A stretch of 64,000 bases of DNA from CAWHQZ01 sp963831645 (GTDB lineage: Bacteria > Pseudomonadota > Alphaproteobacteria > Rhizobiales > Aestuariivirgaceae). Positions 35,350-45,225 of the stretch are shown here, one piece after another. The stretch spans positions 248,001 through 312,000 of the forward strand of contig CAWHQZ010000023.1 in NCBI GenBank assembly GCA_963831645.1, in the 5' to 3' direction. The notes beneath the pieces are model-generated. The model made no database searches, had not been told where the DNA came from, and saw only the letters and a program-made list of their open reading frames with translations. The position numbers and the translations under genes are program-made. Within the stretch, counting starts at the first letter, position 1; every line of letters starts with the position of its first letter.

Positions 35350-36287
35350 CTGCGACTCTCGTTTCGCCTTGGCTGCTCAGGAGCCTGCTGCCGCCGCTGT
35401 CACTCGCCATATTGCTCGGCACGATCTTCTGGCTGCAGCCGCGCACGATGAGCTACGCCGGCCTGAACCTGATGCTCAATCTGGCTGTCCCGATCGCGCT
35501 GGCCACCATCGCCCAGATGTGCGTCATAACCGTCAACGATCTCGATTTATCGATCGGAGCCTATGTAGGCTTCGTCGCCTGCGTTGCAGCCACCTGGCTG
35601 AATGAGACGCCGTTGATGGGCACGGCAGTGCTTGCCGCCGGTGTGCTCGCCTACGCGCTCCTTGGCGCATTGATCCATCTGCGCGATCTGCCGTCGATCG
35701 TGGTCACCCTCGGCATGTCTTTCGTCTGGCTGGGCCTTTCGATCCTCATCCTTCCGAGACCTGGCGGCCAGGCGCCGGCCTGGATCGCCTGGTTGATGAA
35801 GATGAAACCAGGCTACGTTCCCTTCCCGATCATCGCGGCCGGTGTCATCGCAATTCTCGCTCATATCGGCTTCATGCGGACTTCCTACGGCTCGATCCTG
35901 CGTGGTTCCGGCGGTAATCCCGGGGCCATCGAGCGAGCGGGCTGGTCGCTGCTCAAGGCCAAGGTGACGATGTTCGCGCTGGCCGGCCTGTTCGGCATGC
36001 TCGCCGGCCTGGCGCTGATCGGGCTCACGACATCGGCCCAGGCAAACGTCGCGGAGCGCTACACGCTGCTCTCTATCGCCGGCGTCATCCTCGGAGGCGG
36101 CGATTTCGTCGGCGGACGGATCTCTCCCGTCGGGGCGGTGATTGGCGCCATCACGCTGACGCTGGCCAGCTCGCTGCTTGCCTTCATGCGCATTCCCCCT
36201 GACTGGCAGATTGGAGCGCAGGGCGCGATCCTCATCGTCGTGCTTGCGATGCGCGCGGTAATCGACCGGACGGGATGGAAAGGATGA
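35346..36287 (+). CDS. Sugar ABC permease A of operon 4
   Basis: 313-residue multi-spanning membrane protein of the BPD_transp_2 class. Signature regions TVNDLDLSIGAYVGFVACVA near residue 60, TLGMSFVWLGLSILILP, and GVILGGGDFVGGRISPVGAV near 245. Overlaps both neighbours by 4 nt (ATGA on each side). Together with permease B it would form a heterodimeric channel, which is less common than the homodimer of RbsC. Confidence 0.92.
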   Translation: MTATLVSPWLLRSLLPPLSLAILLGTIFWLQPRTMSYAGLNLMLNLAVPIALATIAQMCVITVNDLDLSIGAYVGFVACVAATWLNETPLMGTAVLAAGVLAYALLGALIHLRDLPSIVVTLGMSFVWLGLSILILPRPGGQAPAWIAWLMKMKPGYVPFPIIAAGVIAILAHIGFMRTSYGSILRGSGGNPGAIERAGWSLLKAKVTMFALAGLFGMLAGLALIGLTTSAQANVAERYTLLSIAGVILGGGDFVGGRISPVGAVIGAITLTLASSLLAFMRIPPDWQIGAQGAILIVVLAMRAVIDRTGWKG

Positions 36288-37231
36288 ACATCCATCGACG
36301 TCTGCTCGAGAAACCATGGCTGTGGTCGTTCGTGGCCGCGTTCGGTGTCTGGTTGGCCACCATCGCCTTCACCAAAGGCCAGGGCGGCGGCGAACTGCTC
36401 ACGGCGGCTTTCACTTTCGCCGCCTTCTTTGTGATCACCGGCATCGCCCAGATGTTCGTCATCACGCTCGGACCCGGCAACGTGGACCTTTCTATTCCTG
36501 CCGCCATCACGCTGGCAGGCTCGGTCGCCATGAAGGTAATGGACAATCAGGATTCGATGATCTTCATAGGCCTCCTGGTTGCGCTCACCTGCGGGCTGGT
36601 GGTTGGCGTGCTCAACTACGGGCTGATCATGATCCTGCGCATTCCGCCGATCATCGCTACTCTGTCGTCGAGCTTCATAGTGCTATCGACCGCCATCGCC
36701 TATGGACGCGGCCTCCGGATCAAGCCGCCGCCGGCGCTCGCTGAATTCACCACCGCGGTGGTCTCAGGCGTACCTGTGCTCGCCGTCTGCGTCGTCCTGC
36801 TGGCTGCGGTCATGGTGATCATCCTGCACCGGACGATCTACGGCCGGTCGCTGCTGGCAATTGGCCAAAGTGCCAGGGCGGCTCGCTTCGCCGGCATCAA
36901 CGTCGAGCGCATCCGCTTCATGACCTACGTCATGAGTGCTCTTCTGGCGGCTCTGTGCGGCTATCTTTTCTCCGGCTTTTCGGGCGGCGCTTCGCTCTCG
37001 ATGGGCGAGCAATATCTCCTGGCCTCGATCGCGGTGGTGGTGATTGGCGGCACTTCGGTCGCCGGCGGCAACGGCAATGTTCCCGGCTTGTGGGGTGCAG
37101 CCCTGTTCCTGTTTCTGGTTCAGTCGATGCTGAACACCTACCAGCTCTCGGCCGGCCTGCGCTATCTCGCCACCGGCCTGATCATCATCGCGGTCATCGT
37201 CGCCGCGGGTGGCCAGAAGCCACCGCGTTAG
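36284..37231 (+). CDS. Sugar ABC permease B of operon 4
   Basis: 315 residues from the ATG at 36284 (MNIHRRLLEKPWLWSFVAAF); an ATG nine bases upstream is equally possible. LGPGNVDLSIPAAITLAGSV, ATLSSSFIVLSTAIAYGRGL and VVVIGGTSVAGGNGNVPGLW are the class motifs. It is the last gene of the operon and converges on the methyltransferase with only 10 bp between the stops, so no obvious terminator stem fits in the gap. Confidence 0.92.
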   Translation: MNIHRRLLEKPWLWSFVAAFGVWLATIAFTKGQGGGELLTAAFTFAAFFVITGIAQMFVITLGPGNVDLSIPAAITLAGSVAMKVMDNQDSMIFIGLLVALTCGLVVGVLNYGLIMILRIPPIIATLSSSFIVLSTAIAYGRGLRIKPPPALAEFTTAVVSGVPVLAVCVVLLAAVMVIILHRTIYGRSLLAIGQSARAARFAGINVERIRFMTYVMSALLAALCGYLFSGFSGGASLSMGEQYLLASIAVVVIGGTSVAGGNGNVPGLWGAALFLFLVQSMLNTYQLSAGLRYLATGLIIIAVIVAAGGQKPPR

Positions 37232-37241
37232 ATCAGCGGTT

Positions 37242-38036
37242 TCATGCTTTGTCGGCCGTGACGATGAGCGCCGGCATATCGAACACGCTCGTGCCGTCCT
37301 TGTCGGCGAACGGCTTCAGCGCCTGCTCGGCTTCCCGGAGCAGCGTCGCGAACTGCCCATCGTCGAGCATACCGCCGAGCGTCCAGACACAGGCCCGCTC
37401 GGTGGAGACGAGGGATGCGATCGAGGCGAACCTGACGCTGCCGTTGTGGCGGGCGATCTTCGCGTTCCCGAGCTCTGCCGCCGCGCAAATCCGGCGCAGC
37501 TTGTCCGGATCACCGAGCACGAACGGCGCCCGGAACGCGTCTGCCACGTGGTCGCCGAATAGCTTCTCGAGCAGGCGGGCGAGCGCCGCATAGCCCGGCG
37601 AATGGTCGAGCGCGTCGCAAACCGCCACCGCCAGTCGCCCCTTTGGCTGCAATACCCGCATCATCTCTCGGAACGCAGCCGGGCGATCGTCGAAGAACAT
37701 GAGCCCGAACTGGCTCACCACGGCGTCGAAGCTCTGGTCCGGGTAAGGAAGCGACTCCGCCTTTCCCTCGCGCCATTCGATGGCGGTGCTCTTGCGGCGC
37801 GCAACCGACAGCATGTCCGGATTGGCATCGAGGCCGGCGACCGTGCCCTCGGGGCCGACGCGCTCGAGCGCCGCCAGGGCCAGGACTCCCGTCCCGCAGG
37901 CGACGTCGAGGACCCGCTCGCCGTCGCCGATCCGGGCGGCGCCCGCGACGATTGGACCCCACTGCCGGAATAGGGCCGGGACGAAGAGCTCGTCATACAC
38001 TTCTGCCGGGGTGCGCGTTCTCTCGATGACGTTCAT
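37242..38036 (-). CDS. SAM-dependent methyltransferase (UbiE-like)
   Basis: 264 residues from the ATG at 38034-38036, which has GGAGG seven bases upstream. Motif I VLDVACGTGVLALAALERVG, motif II TVAGLDANPDMLSVARR and motif IV QSFDAVVSQFGLMFFDDRPA form a standard class I fold of the Methyltransf_11 kind. Divergent from an AraC regulator with a 58-bp gap, a typical arrangement for a regulated small-molecule methyltransferase. Confidence 0.87.
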   Translation of the reverse strand: MNVIERTRTPAEVYDELFVPALFRQWGPIVAGAARIGDGERVLDVACGTGVLALAALERVGPEGTVAGLDANPDMLSVARRKSTAIEWREGKAESLPYPDQSFDAVVSQFGLMFFDDRPAAFREMMRVLQPKGRLAVAVCDALDHSPGYAALARLLEKLFGDHVADAFRAPFVLGDPDKLRRICAAAELGNAKIARHNGSVRFASIASLVSTERACVWTLGGMLDDGQFATLLREAEQALKPFADKDGTSVFDMPALIVTADKA

Positions 38037-38094
38037 GGGTACCTCCGTGCCAGGACGATGTGGATGTGGTGTGGAGGCCATTGTATTCTGCACC

Positions 38095-39126
38095 ATGGTC
38101 CAGACCCATGATCGAGCGTCCGGATCGCTTGCCGGACCGTCCGTCACGGATCCGCTGTCCGCAGTCCTGCGCACGGTAAAGCTTACGGGAGCCTTGTTTT
38201 TTCTTGTCGATGCAACTTCCCCGTGGGGCGTCGTAGTGCCGCACGCGGACGTATTCGGCCCGATCATCTTTCCTCAGGCGCAGCATATCGTCTCCTATCA
38301 CATCGTCCTCAAAGGGTCTGGCTATGCCAGCGTCGATGGAGGCCGACCGACACCATTCGTCGCGGGCGACATCATCGTCTTTCCGCACGGCGATCCCTAC
38401 GCCATGCTGAGCGAGCCGGGGCAGCCGCCCGCCTCCGCCGCTGAGGAAGCCATGCAGTTCTTCCGCGACATGGCGGCGGGCCGTCTGTCTTTTGTGGTCG
38501 AGGAAGGTGGCGGCGGCCACGAGCGGGCTCAGTTCGTGTGCGGCTTTCTCGGTTGCGATGCGCGCCCGTTCAACCCGCTGCTCGGCACCTTGCCGAGGCT
38601 CCTGCACATGCAACGCCCTGCCGACCTGGAGAGCGATCTACTCGACCGTCTGATCGATCTCACACTCGCGGAGGCGCGCATCGGCCGCGCCGGGAGCGAA
38701 TGCATCCGTCTCGGACTGAGCGAGCTGATCTTCATAGAGGTGGTCCGCCGCTATCTGGCGACGCTTCCGGTCGAGGGGGCGGGATGGCTCTCGGGGCTTC
38801 GCGATCCGGCGGTCGGCCGCGTTCTGGCGCTGCTGCATGAGCGTCCGGCCCACTCATGGACACTCGAAGAGCTTGCGCACAGGACCGGAATGTCGCGATC
38901 GGTGCTGGCGGACCGGTTCGTCCAGCTGGTTGGTTGTCCGCCCATGCAGTACCTGACCCAGTGGCGTATGCAGATCGCAGCGCGGCTCCTGTCCGACGGG
39001 ACGATGAAGGTGGCGGCGGTGGGCCGCGAGGTCGGCTACGCTTCCGAGGCGGCGTTCAGCCGGACTTTCAAACGGATCGCCGGAACCTCGCCCGCAGGCT
39101 GGCGACGGGAAACCAGACGTCAATGA
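38095..39126 (+). CDS. AraC-family transcriptional regulator with Cupin_6 sensor domain
   Basis: 343 residues from the ATG at 38095. The N-terminal cupin (DPLSAVLRTVKLTGALFFLV, FVAGDIIVFPHGDPYAML) is of the Cupin_6 kind that binds small ligands; the C-terminal 100 residues hold two helix-turn-helix units (WTLEELAHRTGMSRSVLADR and VAAVGREVGYASEAAFSRTF). It probably controls the divergent methyltransferase gene and itself from the shared 58-bp region, where I do not see a clear repeat. Confidence 0.9.
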   Translation: MVQTHDRASGSLAGPSVTDPLSAVLRTVKLTGALFFLVDATSPWGVVVPHADVFGPIIFPQAQHIVSYHIVLKGSGYASVDGGRPTPFVAGDIIVFPHGDPYAMLSEPGQPPASAAEEAMQFFRDMAAGRLSFVVEEGGGGHERAQFVCGFLGCDARPFNPLLGTLPRLLHMQRPADLESDLLDRLIDLTLAEARIGRAGSECIRLGLSELIFIEVVRRYLATLPVEGAGWLSGLRDPAVGRVLALLHERPAHSWTLEELAHRTGMSRSVLADRFVQLVGCPPMQYLTQWRMQIAARLLSDGTMKVAAVGREVGYASEAAFSRTFKRIAGTSPAGWRRETRRQ

Positions 39127-39282
39127 TTCACAGCAGAATCGGCATACACGACCGATGCCTTCAGGTTGTTGCACGAAGCCGGTGCTGGCCTTTACGCCCC
39201 GGGATTCGATGCTAGACTGCCCTCAACGTAACGATTTGGGCAGCAGCCGGGCTTCCCCCCGCACAACTTCCTTGAAGGCGGG

Positions 39283-40404
39283 GTGCGGGAACCGCTGGGG
39301 CCGAATGGAACCGATTTGGACGGGACGCGCGACTTCCAGTCACGAGCCAGGCGCCGCCGCTGGCCTTCATCGCGATCACGCAGGCCTCGCCCGTCGGCGC
39401 CGCATGCCTCGGGGGCCGAGCCGGCTCTGGTTTACGGCGCGCTGGATCTGGGCACCAACAACTGCCGCCTGCTGCTCGCCGAACCGGGTACCGGCGGGTT
39501 TTCCGTGGTGGATGCATTTTCGCGCATCGTAAGACTGGGTGAGGGGGCAACTCGCACCGGGCGCCTCGATGACCAGGCGATGCGACGAACCATCGACGCC
39601 CTCCGCGTGTGCGCCAACAAGCTGATCTGGCGCAAAGTCGAGCGTCGGCGGCTTGTGGCGACGGAGGCCTGCAGGATGGCGGCCAACGGAATCGAGTTCA
39701 TCGAGCGCGTGAGATCCGAGACGGGACTGCGGCTCGAAGTCATCGACCGGCAAACCGAAGCGAAGCTCGCCGTCGCCGGAGCGGCGCCTCTGATCGAGCC
39801 TGACGCCGAGAAAGTTCTTGTTTTCGATATCGGCGGCGGCTCCACCGAACTCATTTGGCTTGATCGCGCGGCCGCCGAGCGAGCCATCCGGGATTGGATT
39901 TCTCTGCCCGCCGGCGTGGTGACAATCGCCGAAATGTTCGGCGGCGTCGAAGTGACGCGAGACGCCTTTGGCGCCATGTGCAGGCACGTACGCGAGATGC
40001 TCGAACCGTTCCGGGCGCGGCTCGTCGCCGGCACGGGTTTGTCCTCAGGCCCCGATCATTTGCTGGGAACCTCCGGCACGGTGACGACGATTGCCGGAGT
40101 GCAGTTGGGGCTGGCGCGATATGACCGGTCCCGCGTCGATGGCTCGTGGCTGACCATGGGTGATATCTCCGACGTGACCGCGCGTCTCATGGCCATGAGC
40201 TACGCCGAGCGGGCTGCCAGTCCATGCATTGGCTATGACCGGGCGGATCTCGTACTTGCGGGCTGCGCCATACTGGAGGAAATCTGCAGGGCTTTTCCGG
40301 CCGAGCGCCTGCGCGTTGCCGACCGCGGACTGCGCGAAGGCATCCTCACGAGCCTGATGAAGGAGGACGGTACGTACGGGCGACCCAATGGCGTTCACAG
40401 TTAG
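39283..40404 (+). CDS. ppx: Exopolyphosphatase / pppGpp phosphatase (Ppx/GppA family)
   Basis: 373 residues. Cytoplasmic enzyme of the actin-like ATPase fold that removes phosphate from polyphosphate or converts pppGpp to ppGpp. Motifs: ALDLGTNNCRLLLAEPGTG (phosphate 1) near residue 52, VLVFDIGGGSTELIWLDRAA (phosphate 2) near 185, and LLGTSGTVTTIAGVQLGL near 265. The first 45 residues are Arg-rich and unlike the family, so translation may start later, just before GAEPALVYGALDLG. It overlaps rlmE by 17 nt, a neighbourhood kept in many Rhizobiales. Confidence 0.93.
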   Translation: MREPLGPNGTDLDGTRDFQSRARRRRWPSSRSRRPRPSAPHASGAEPALVYGALDLGTNNCRLLLAEPGTGGFSVVDAFSRIVRLGEGATRTGRLDDQAMRRTIDALRVCANKLIWRKVERRRLVATEACRMAANGIEFIERVRSETGLRLEVIDRQTEAKLAVAGAAPLIEPDAEKVLVFDIGGGSTELIWLDRAAAERAIRDWISLPAGVVTIAEMFGGVEVTRDAFGAMCRHVREMLEPFRARLVAGTGLSSGPDHLLGTSGTVTTIAGVQLGLARYDRSRVDGSWLTMGDISDVTARLMAMSYAERAASPCIGYDRADLVLAGCAILEEICRAFPAERLRVADRGLREGILTSLMKEDGTYGRPNGVHS

Positions 40405-41080
40405 AGGCGGCCGCGGGGATCGCAAGGCTCGGCTCAGGACTGCCAAGGGCCGCACGCCGTCGCAAACGAACTGGCTCCAGCGTCAACTTAGCGATCCCTA
40501 TGTTCATGAAGCCCGGCGGCTTGGGCTGCGGGCCCGTTCGGCCTTCAAGCTCATGGAGATCGACGACAGATATCGGTTGCTGAAGCCGGGCCAGACGATC
40601 GTCGACCTTGGCGCCGCGCCGGGTAGCTGGTCGCAGGTGGCTGCACGCCGGAGCAGGGCGGGCGAAGGCCGCGGCCGGGTCATCGCGATCGACCAGCACG
40701 ACATGAAGCCGATTGCAGGCGTCACTTTTTTGAAGGTGGATTTTCTCGAAGACCAGGCGCGGGAGTTTCTGCGCGGCATCCTGGGCGGAGCACCGGTCGA
40801 CGTCATTCTATCCGATCTGGCGGCCCACGCCACGGGTCACCGCCGAACCGACCATCTCAGGATTGTCGCGTTAAGCGAGGCAGCCTTTTCCTTCGCACGA
40901 GAGGCCCTGAAGCCTGGCGGCGTTCTCCTCTGCAAGGTCCTGCAGGGAGGCGCTGAAGGTGAGCTTCTCGCCGCCTTGAAACGCGCCTTCACCACGGTGC
41001 GGCATGTGAAGCCCGCCGCCAGCCGCAGCGGATCGGCCGAGTTCTACATGTTGGCTACCGGGTTCCGCGGCGGCGAATAG
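40388..41080 (+). CDS. rlmE: 23S rRNA 2'-O-methyltransferase RlmE (FtsJ/RrmJ)
   Basis: 230 residues. Methylates the 2'-OH of U2552 in the ribosomal A loop. The catalytic K-D-K-E set is visible: Lys in RSAFKLMEIDDRY, Asp in VILSDLAAHATGHRR, Lys in GGVLLCKVLQGG and Glu in SGSAEFYMLATG. SAM site IVDLGAAPGSWSQVAARR. The region after the catalytic Asp reads LAAHATG instead of the usual MAPNMSG or MAPNTTG, a small deviation. The 3' end overlaps the convergent monooxygenase gene by 37 bp. Confidence 0.95.
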   Translation: MAFTVRGGRGDRKARLRTAKGRTPSQTNWLQRQLSDPYVHEARRLGLRARSAFKLMEIDDRYRLLKPGQTIVDLGAAPGSWSQVAARRSRAGEGRGRVIAIDQHDMKPIAGVTFLKVDFLEDQAREFLRGILGGAPVDVILSDLAAHATGHRRTDHLRIVALSEAAFSFAREALKPGGVLLCKVLQGGAEGELLAALKRAFTTVRHVKPAASRSGSAEFYMLATGFRGGE

Positions 41081-42321
41081 TCTTCGGAGGGCTGCAGTGA
41101 CGCAGGCTCTGTTCGCACATGTTCGGGCCTGACGCCGAGCCCGACGGCGCGCCCCGCAATGCCGCTCAGCACGGGAAACCTGGCGACGAGGCGCATCGCC
41201 AGCGGCATCTTCAGGCCTGAGCTGCCGGCAAGTGCCGGTCTGATCAGGCGCTCCTGAACCGCGAGCTGAAGACGTTGCGTCACCCGGGTCGGCCAGTCGC
41301 GCCGCTTCTGAACCTGGGCGAGATGTTCCCCTTCCAGTCGCCCCAGCAGGAGCGCTTCGGCCAGAATGTTCGCTGCCGCGACCGCATCCTGAACCGCCAG
41401 ATTGACCCCGACCCCGCCGACCGGCGACATGGCGTGGGCGGCATCGCCGATGCACAGGAAGCCCGGTCGCCACCACGTCTTCAGCCGGTTGACCTGAACG
41501 TTGAGCAACTTCACCTGCGCCCAGCCCCTGATTTCATCGGTGCGTGAGGGCGCAAACGGCACCAGCTCACCGATCGTCTTCTGGAACGAGTAGATGCCGC
41601 CGGCGCGCACGCGCTCGTATCCCCCTTTCGGTATCACGAACGCACACTGCCAGTAGTCTCCCCGGTTCAGCATGACGAAGACTGCGCCGGCATCGAACCG
41701 GGCTTGCGTTTCCTCCGTATCCTCCGGATGGCGCGACAAGCGGAACCACAGGGCGTCCATGGGCGCACCCAGCTCCTCGAGTGCGAGCCCCGACTGGCGC
41801 CGCAGCGCCGAATTGCGTCCATCGGCGGCGACCACCAGTTTCGTTTGCATTTCAACAGGTCCGTCGGATGTCCGGGCGCGGACGCCGACAACGTCACCGC
41901 CTTCCTCGATCAATGTCTGCGCTTCGCAATCCATCATCAGCCGAAAGGTGGCGTAGCGGCGTGCCTTCTCCGCGATGAAATTCAGGAAGTCCCACTGCGG
42001 CATCATGGCGATGAACGGTGCTCGCGTCGGCAGGCGGGAGAAATCGGCGAGTACGACGCGCTGCTCGCCGAACCGGACGGCGAGACGCGGCACCGGCTGG
42101 TGCGGCAACTTCAGGAAGTCATCGAGAAAACCCAACTCACCCATGATCTCCATGGTGGAGGGATGGATGGTGTCGCCCCGGAAATCGCGGAGAAAGTCTG
42201 CATGCTTCTCAACCACTACTGCGTCGACTCCGGCACGCGCCAGGAGCAACCCCAACATGAGCCCTGCGGGACCGCCCCCCGCGATGCAGCAGGTCGTCTC
42301 GATCGGGCTCCTGGCCCTCAT
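41044..42321 (-). CDS. FAD-dependent aromatic-type monooxygenase (PHBH/UbiH family)
   Basis: 425 residues. Rossmann motif CCIAGGGPAGLMLGLLLARA, acidic end VVVEKHADF, DG motif LVVAADGRNSALRRQSGLAL and GD motif FLCIGDAAHAMSPVGGVGVN complete a class A flavin hydroxylase. The ATG at 42319-42321 overlaps the pfp stop (ATGA), so it is translationally coupled to PPi-phosphofructokinase, an odd functional pairing. The substrate is likely a phenolic or polyketide-like compound, unproven. Confidence 0.9.
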   Translation of the reverse strand: MRARSPIETTCCIAGGGPAGLMLGLLLARAGVDAVVVEKHADFLRDFRGDTIHPSTMEIMGELGFLDDFLKLPHQPVPRLAVRFGEQRVVLADFSRLPTRAPFIAMMPQWDFLNFIAEKARRYATFRLMMDCEAQTLIEEGGDVVGVRARTSDGPVEMQTKLVVAADGRNSALRRQSGLALEELGAPMDALWFRLSRHPEDTEETQARFDAGAVFVMLNRGDYWQCAFVIPKGGYERVRAGGIYSFQKTIGELVPFAPSRTDEIRGWAQVKLLNVQVNRLKTWWRPGFLCIGDAAHAMSPVGGVGVNLAVQDAVAAANILAEALLLGRLEGEHLAQVQKRRDWPTRVTQRLQLAVQERLIRPALAGSSGLKMPLAMRLVARFPVLSGIAGRAVGLGVRPEHVRTEPASLQPSEDYSPPRNPVANM

Positions 42322-43557
42322 CCGGCGCTCGCTTCTACGGTCGCGGTTCTGGCAGCCATCGGCTGTCCGATGGCTTTCAGAAGACGGCTGAACTCGGGCG
42401 TTCGGATGTCGAAAGCCTTGCCGCCGCGAATGCGGGAAAATTCGATGGCGCGCAGCGTTCCGCCGTGCTCCTCGTCATGACCGACGACGCCTGATTCACC
42501 CCTGCAGGCCGCTATCGGCCGCGTGTTCCACCATGCTGCGGATGAGGCGCAGATCCTCTGCGTTGGCGGCAGCGGAGCGGGCGAAGTAGCCGGACTTTTG
42601 CACCAGGGTGCGCTCTGCGCCGACGAGCTTGGCCAGTCGCTTCGCAAACCAGTCGCCCACGTTGATCTTGTCGAGCTTGACGTGGCCGAAGGCGTCGCGC
42701 TCGATCGCCTCGCCGCGCGACTGCATCTCCGTGACGATCTCGCGCACGTACGCTCCTTCGCTCAGGAAGATGTTGACGCAGTCCTTGCGGCCCATCACGT
42801 CCTTGAGCCGCCGGCCCTCGGCCGTGAGGTCGACTTTCATCTCGGGCACGTAGACCGCGTCGATCTCCTTGTGCTCGCGGCTGAGATTGAATTCGGGCAG
42901 GAAGTCGATTGCCGCCAGCCGCTCGCAATACGAAATTGCCGTCGCCGCGGTGAGCCACCCGCAGTTCCGCCCCATGACTTCGTGAATCAGCAGCATGCGC
43001 GGGGTGGTGCTCTGTTCGTTCACGACGTTCTCGAAGAAGATCGCGCCCTGTTCGGCGGCAGTCACCGCTCCGAGCGACTGCCGGATAGGCACGATGTCGT
43101 TGTCGACCGTCTTGGGCAGGCCGACGACCGTGAGCCGGTAGCCGTTGCTCGCGAGATGCCGGGCGAGGTCGGCGGCGGCGGTATTCGTGTCATCGCCTCC
43201 GATGGTATGCAGGATGGTGATGCCGTCGCGCGCCAGCTGCTCTGCCGCGACCTGCAGCGGATCCTGGTCCTCCGTAACGAGGCCGCGGGCGACGCAATCC
43301 TTCTTGTTGGTGAGCTTGATCCGGCTGTTTTTGATCGGCGAGCCGCCATGGTGATGCAGGATGGCGGCTTTGGCCCGGACCTCCGGCGTGACGGGCAGGG
43401 ACTGGCCTTTAAGGAGCCCCCAGTAGCCGGCGCGATAGCCGATGATTTCGGCTGCGGGAACAAGTCTGGTGTAGCATTCGATCAGCCCGCCGACAGCCGA
43501 GGACAGGCATGGGGCGAGACCCCCGGCGGTCAGCATCGCCACCTTTGCACGCGCCAT
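42318..43557 (-). CDS. pfp: PPi-dependent 6-phosphofructokinase (one extra base near the end)
   Basis: About 412 residues. Uses pyrophosphate to convert fructose-6-phosphate to fructose-1,6-bisphosphate reversibly. MARAKVAMLTAGGLAPCLSS starts at 43557 with AAGGAG before it. TIGGDDTNTAAADLA has the GGDD form that marks PPi rather than ATP use; PKTVDNDI, the catalytic TVD loop, and MGRNCGWLTAATAI follow. The reading frame stops early after ADSGLQG, but removing one base near 42500 continues as ESGVVGHDEEHGGTLRAIEF and ends at 42318. Length fits family once corrected. Confidence 0.92.
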
Positions 43558-43722
43558 CCGCTGCTCCTTCGAATGCGTCGAGTAATACACGGACTGCGCG
43601 GCGATTGAAACGCTGCCGGCGCACTGGACGCCCCGCTCTCCGCGGTGTTAAAGACAGCCGCCAACCCTGAGCGATTCGGCTGGTGCTGTAAGCCGGCCCT
43701 GCCGCGGTACAAGGAGATGGCA

Positions 43723-45198
43723 ATGGAACGGCCCGACGTCGGCGCTCTTCCCGAATCCCTCACCTTCGATGATGTCCTGCTGCGGCCCAACGCTTCGGCG
43801 GTGCTGCCGGCCGAGGTCACGACCCGCACGCGGCTCACGCGGTCCATCGAGCTGTCGATCCCCATCGTTTCGGCCGCCATGGATACGGTGACCGAGTCTT
43901 CGATGGCCATTGCCATGGCCCAGCTTGGCGGTCTCGGCGTAATACACCGCAATATGGCGCCCGACCTGCAGTCCGATCACGTGCGCCAGGTCAAGAAGTT
44001 CGAGAGCGGAATAGTGGTCAATCCGGTCACTATCGGACCGACTGCATCGCTTGCTGACGTGTTGGCGCTCAAGGACAGGCATCGCATTTCGGGCATCCCG
44101 GTCGTGGACGGCGCCGGAAAGCTCGTCGGCATCATCACCAATCGCGACGTGCGTTTCGCCACCGACCTCAACCAGCGGGTTGGCGACCTGATGACCAGAA
44201 CGCTGATCACGGTCAGGGAAAACGTCGATCGGGAGGAGGCCAAGCGGCTGCTGCACAAGCACCGCATCGAGAAACTCCTCGTGGTCGACGACGAGCACCG
44301 CTGTGTCGGGCTGATCACGGTCAACGACATGGAAAAGGCGGCGCTGCATCCCGACGCTGCCAAGGACGAGCAGGGCAGGCTTCGCGTCGCTGCCGCAACT
44401 GGAACGGGGGATCATGGCTTCGAACGTGCGCGGGCGCTGATCGAGGCTGAAACCGACATTATCGTCGTCGACACGGCCCACGGGCACTCGGTTCACGTCA
44501 TCGATCAGGTGGCTCGCATCAAGCGCTACTCCAACAAGGTGCAGGTGATGGCCGGCAATGTGGCCACCGCCGAGGCGACCCGCGCCCTCGCCGGGGCGGG
44601 TGCGGATGCCGTCAAGGTCGGGATCGGGCCGGGGTCCATATGCACGACACGCATCGTCGCCGGAGTGGGGGTGCCGCAGCTATCCGCCATCCTCGAATGC
44701 GCGGCCGAAGCCGAGAAGGCGGGCGTTCCGGTAATTGCCGACGGCGGCATCAAGTTTTCCGGAGATCTTGCCAAGGCGCTCGCCGCCGGCGCGGCGACCG
44801 CCATGATCGGCTCACTGCTTGCCGGGACAGAGGAAAGCCCGGGCGAGACGTATCTTTACGAGGGCCGGAGCTACAAATCCTATCGCGGCATGGGGTCGGT
44901 GGCCGCCATGGCGTTGGGATCGGCCGACCGCTACTTCCAGCAGGAGGTCAGGGATCAGCTCAAGCTCGTTCCCGAGGGCATCGAAGGCCAGATTCCTTTC
45001 AAGGGCTCGGTGTCCGGCGTGCTGCATCAGCTGGTCGGCGGCTTGCGTGCCGCCATGGGCTACACCGGTGCTGCCGACCTGGAACAGTTCCGCAGGCGCG
45101 CGCAGTTCATCCGCATCTCGGGCGCCGGGCTCAGGGAAAGCCACGCCCATGACATCATGATCACTCGCGAAGCGCCCAACTATCAGCGGCAGCCGTAG
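43723..45198 (+). CDS. guaB: Inosine-5'-monophosphate dehydrogenase
   Basis: 491 residues; first committed step of GMP synthesis, IMP to XMP with NAD. The ATG at 43723 (MERPDVGALPESLTFDDVLL) has AAGGAG six bases upstream; longer starts lack support. IPIVSAAMDTVTES, the two CBS units between residues 95 and 215, GIGPGSICTTRIVAGVGVPQ with the catalytic Cys, and the flap YRGMGSVAAM are all intact. rsmB and guaA lie downstream, as in other Rhizobiales. Confidence 0.97.
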   Translation: MERPDVGALPESLTFDDVLLRPNASAVLPAEVTTRTRLTRSIELSIPIVSAAMDTVTESSMAIAMAQLGGLGVIHRNMAPDLQSDHVRQVKKFESGIVVNPVTIGPTASLADVLALKDRHRISGIPVVDGAGKLVGIITNRDVRFATDLNQRVGDLMTRTLITVRENVDREEAKRLLHKHRIEKLLVVDDEHRCVGLITVNDMEKAALHPDAAKDEQGRLRVAAATGTGDHGFERARALIEAETDIIVVDTAHGHSVHVIDQVARIKRYSNKVQVMAGNVATAEATRALAGAGADAVKVGIGPGSICTTRIVAGVGVPQLSAILECAAEAEKAGVPVIADGGIKFSGDLAKALAAGAATAMIGSLLAGTEESPGETYLYEGRSYKSYRGMGSVAAMALGSADRYFQQEVRDQLKLVPEGIEGQIPFKGSVSGVLHQLVGGLRAAMGYTGAADLEQFRRRAQFIRISGAGLRESHAHDIMITREAPNYQRQP

Positions 45199-45225
45199 AG
45201 CGGATTGCGAAGATGACCCACCAAT

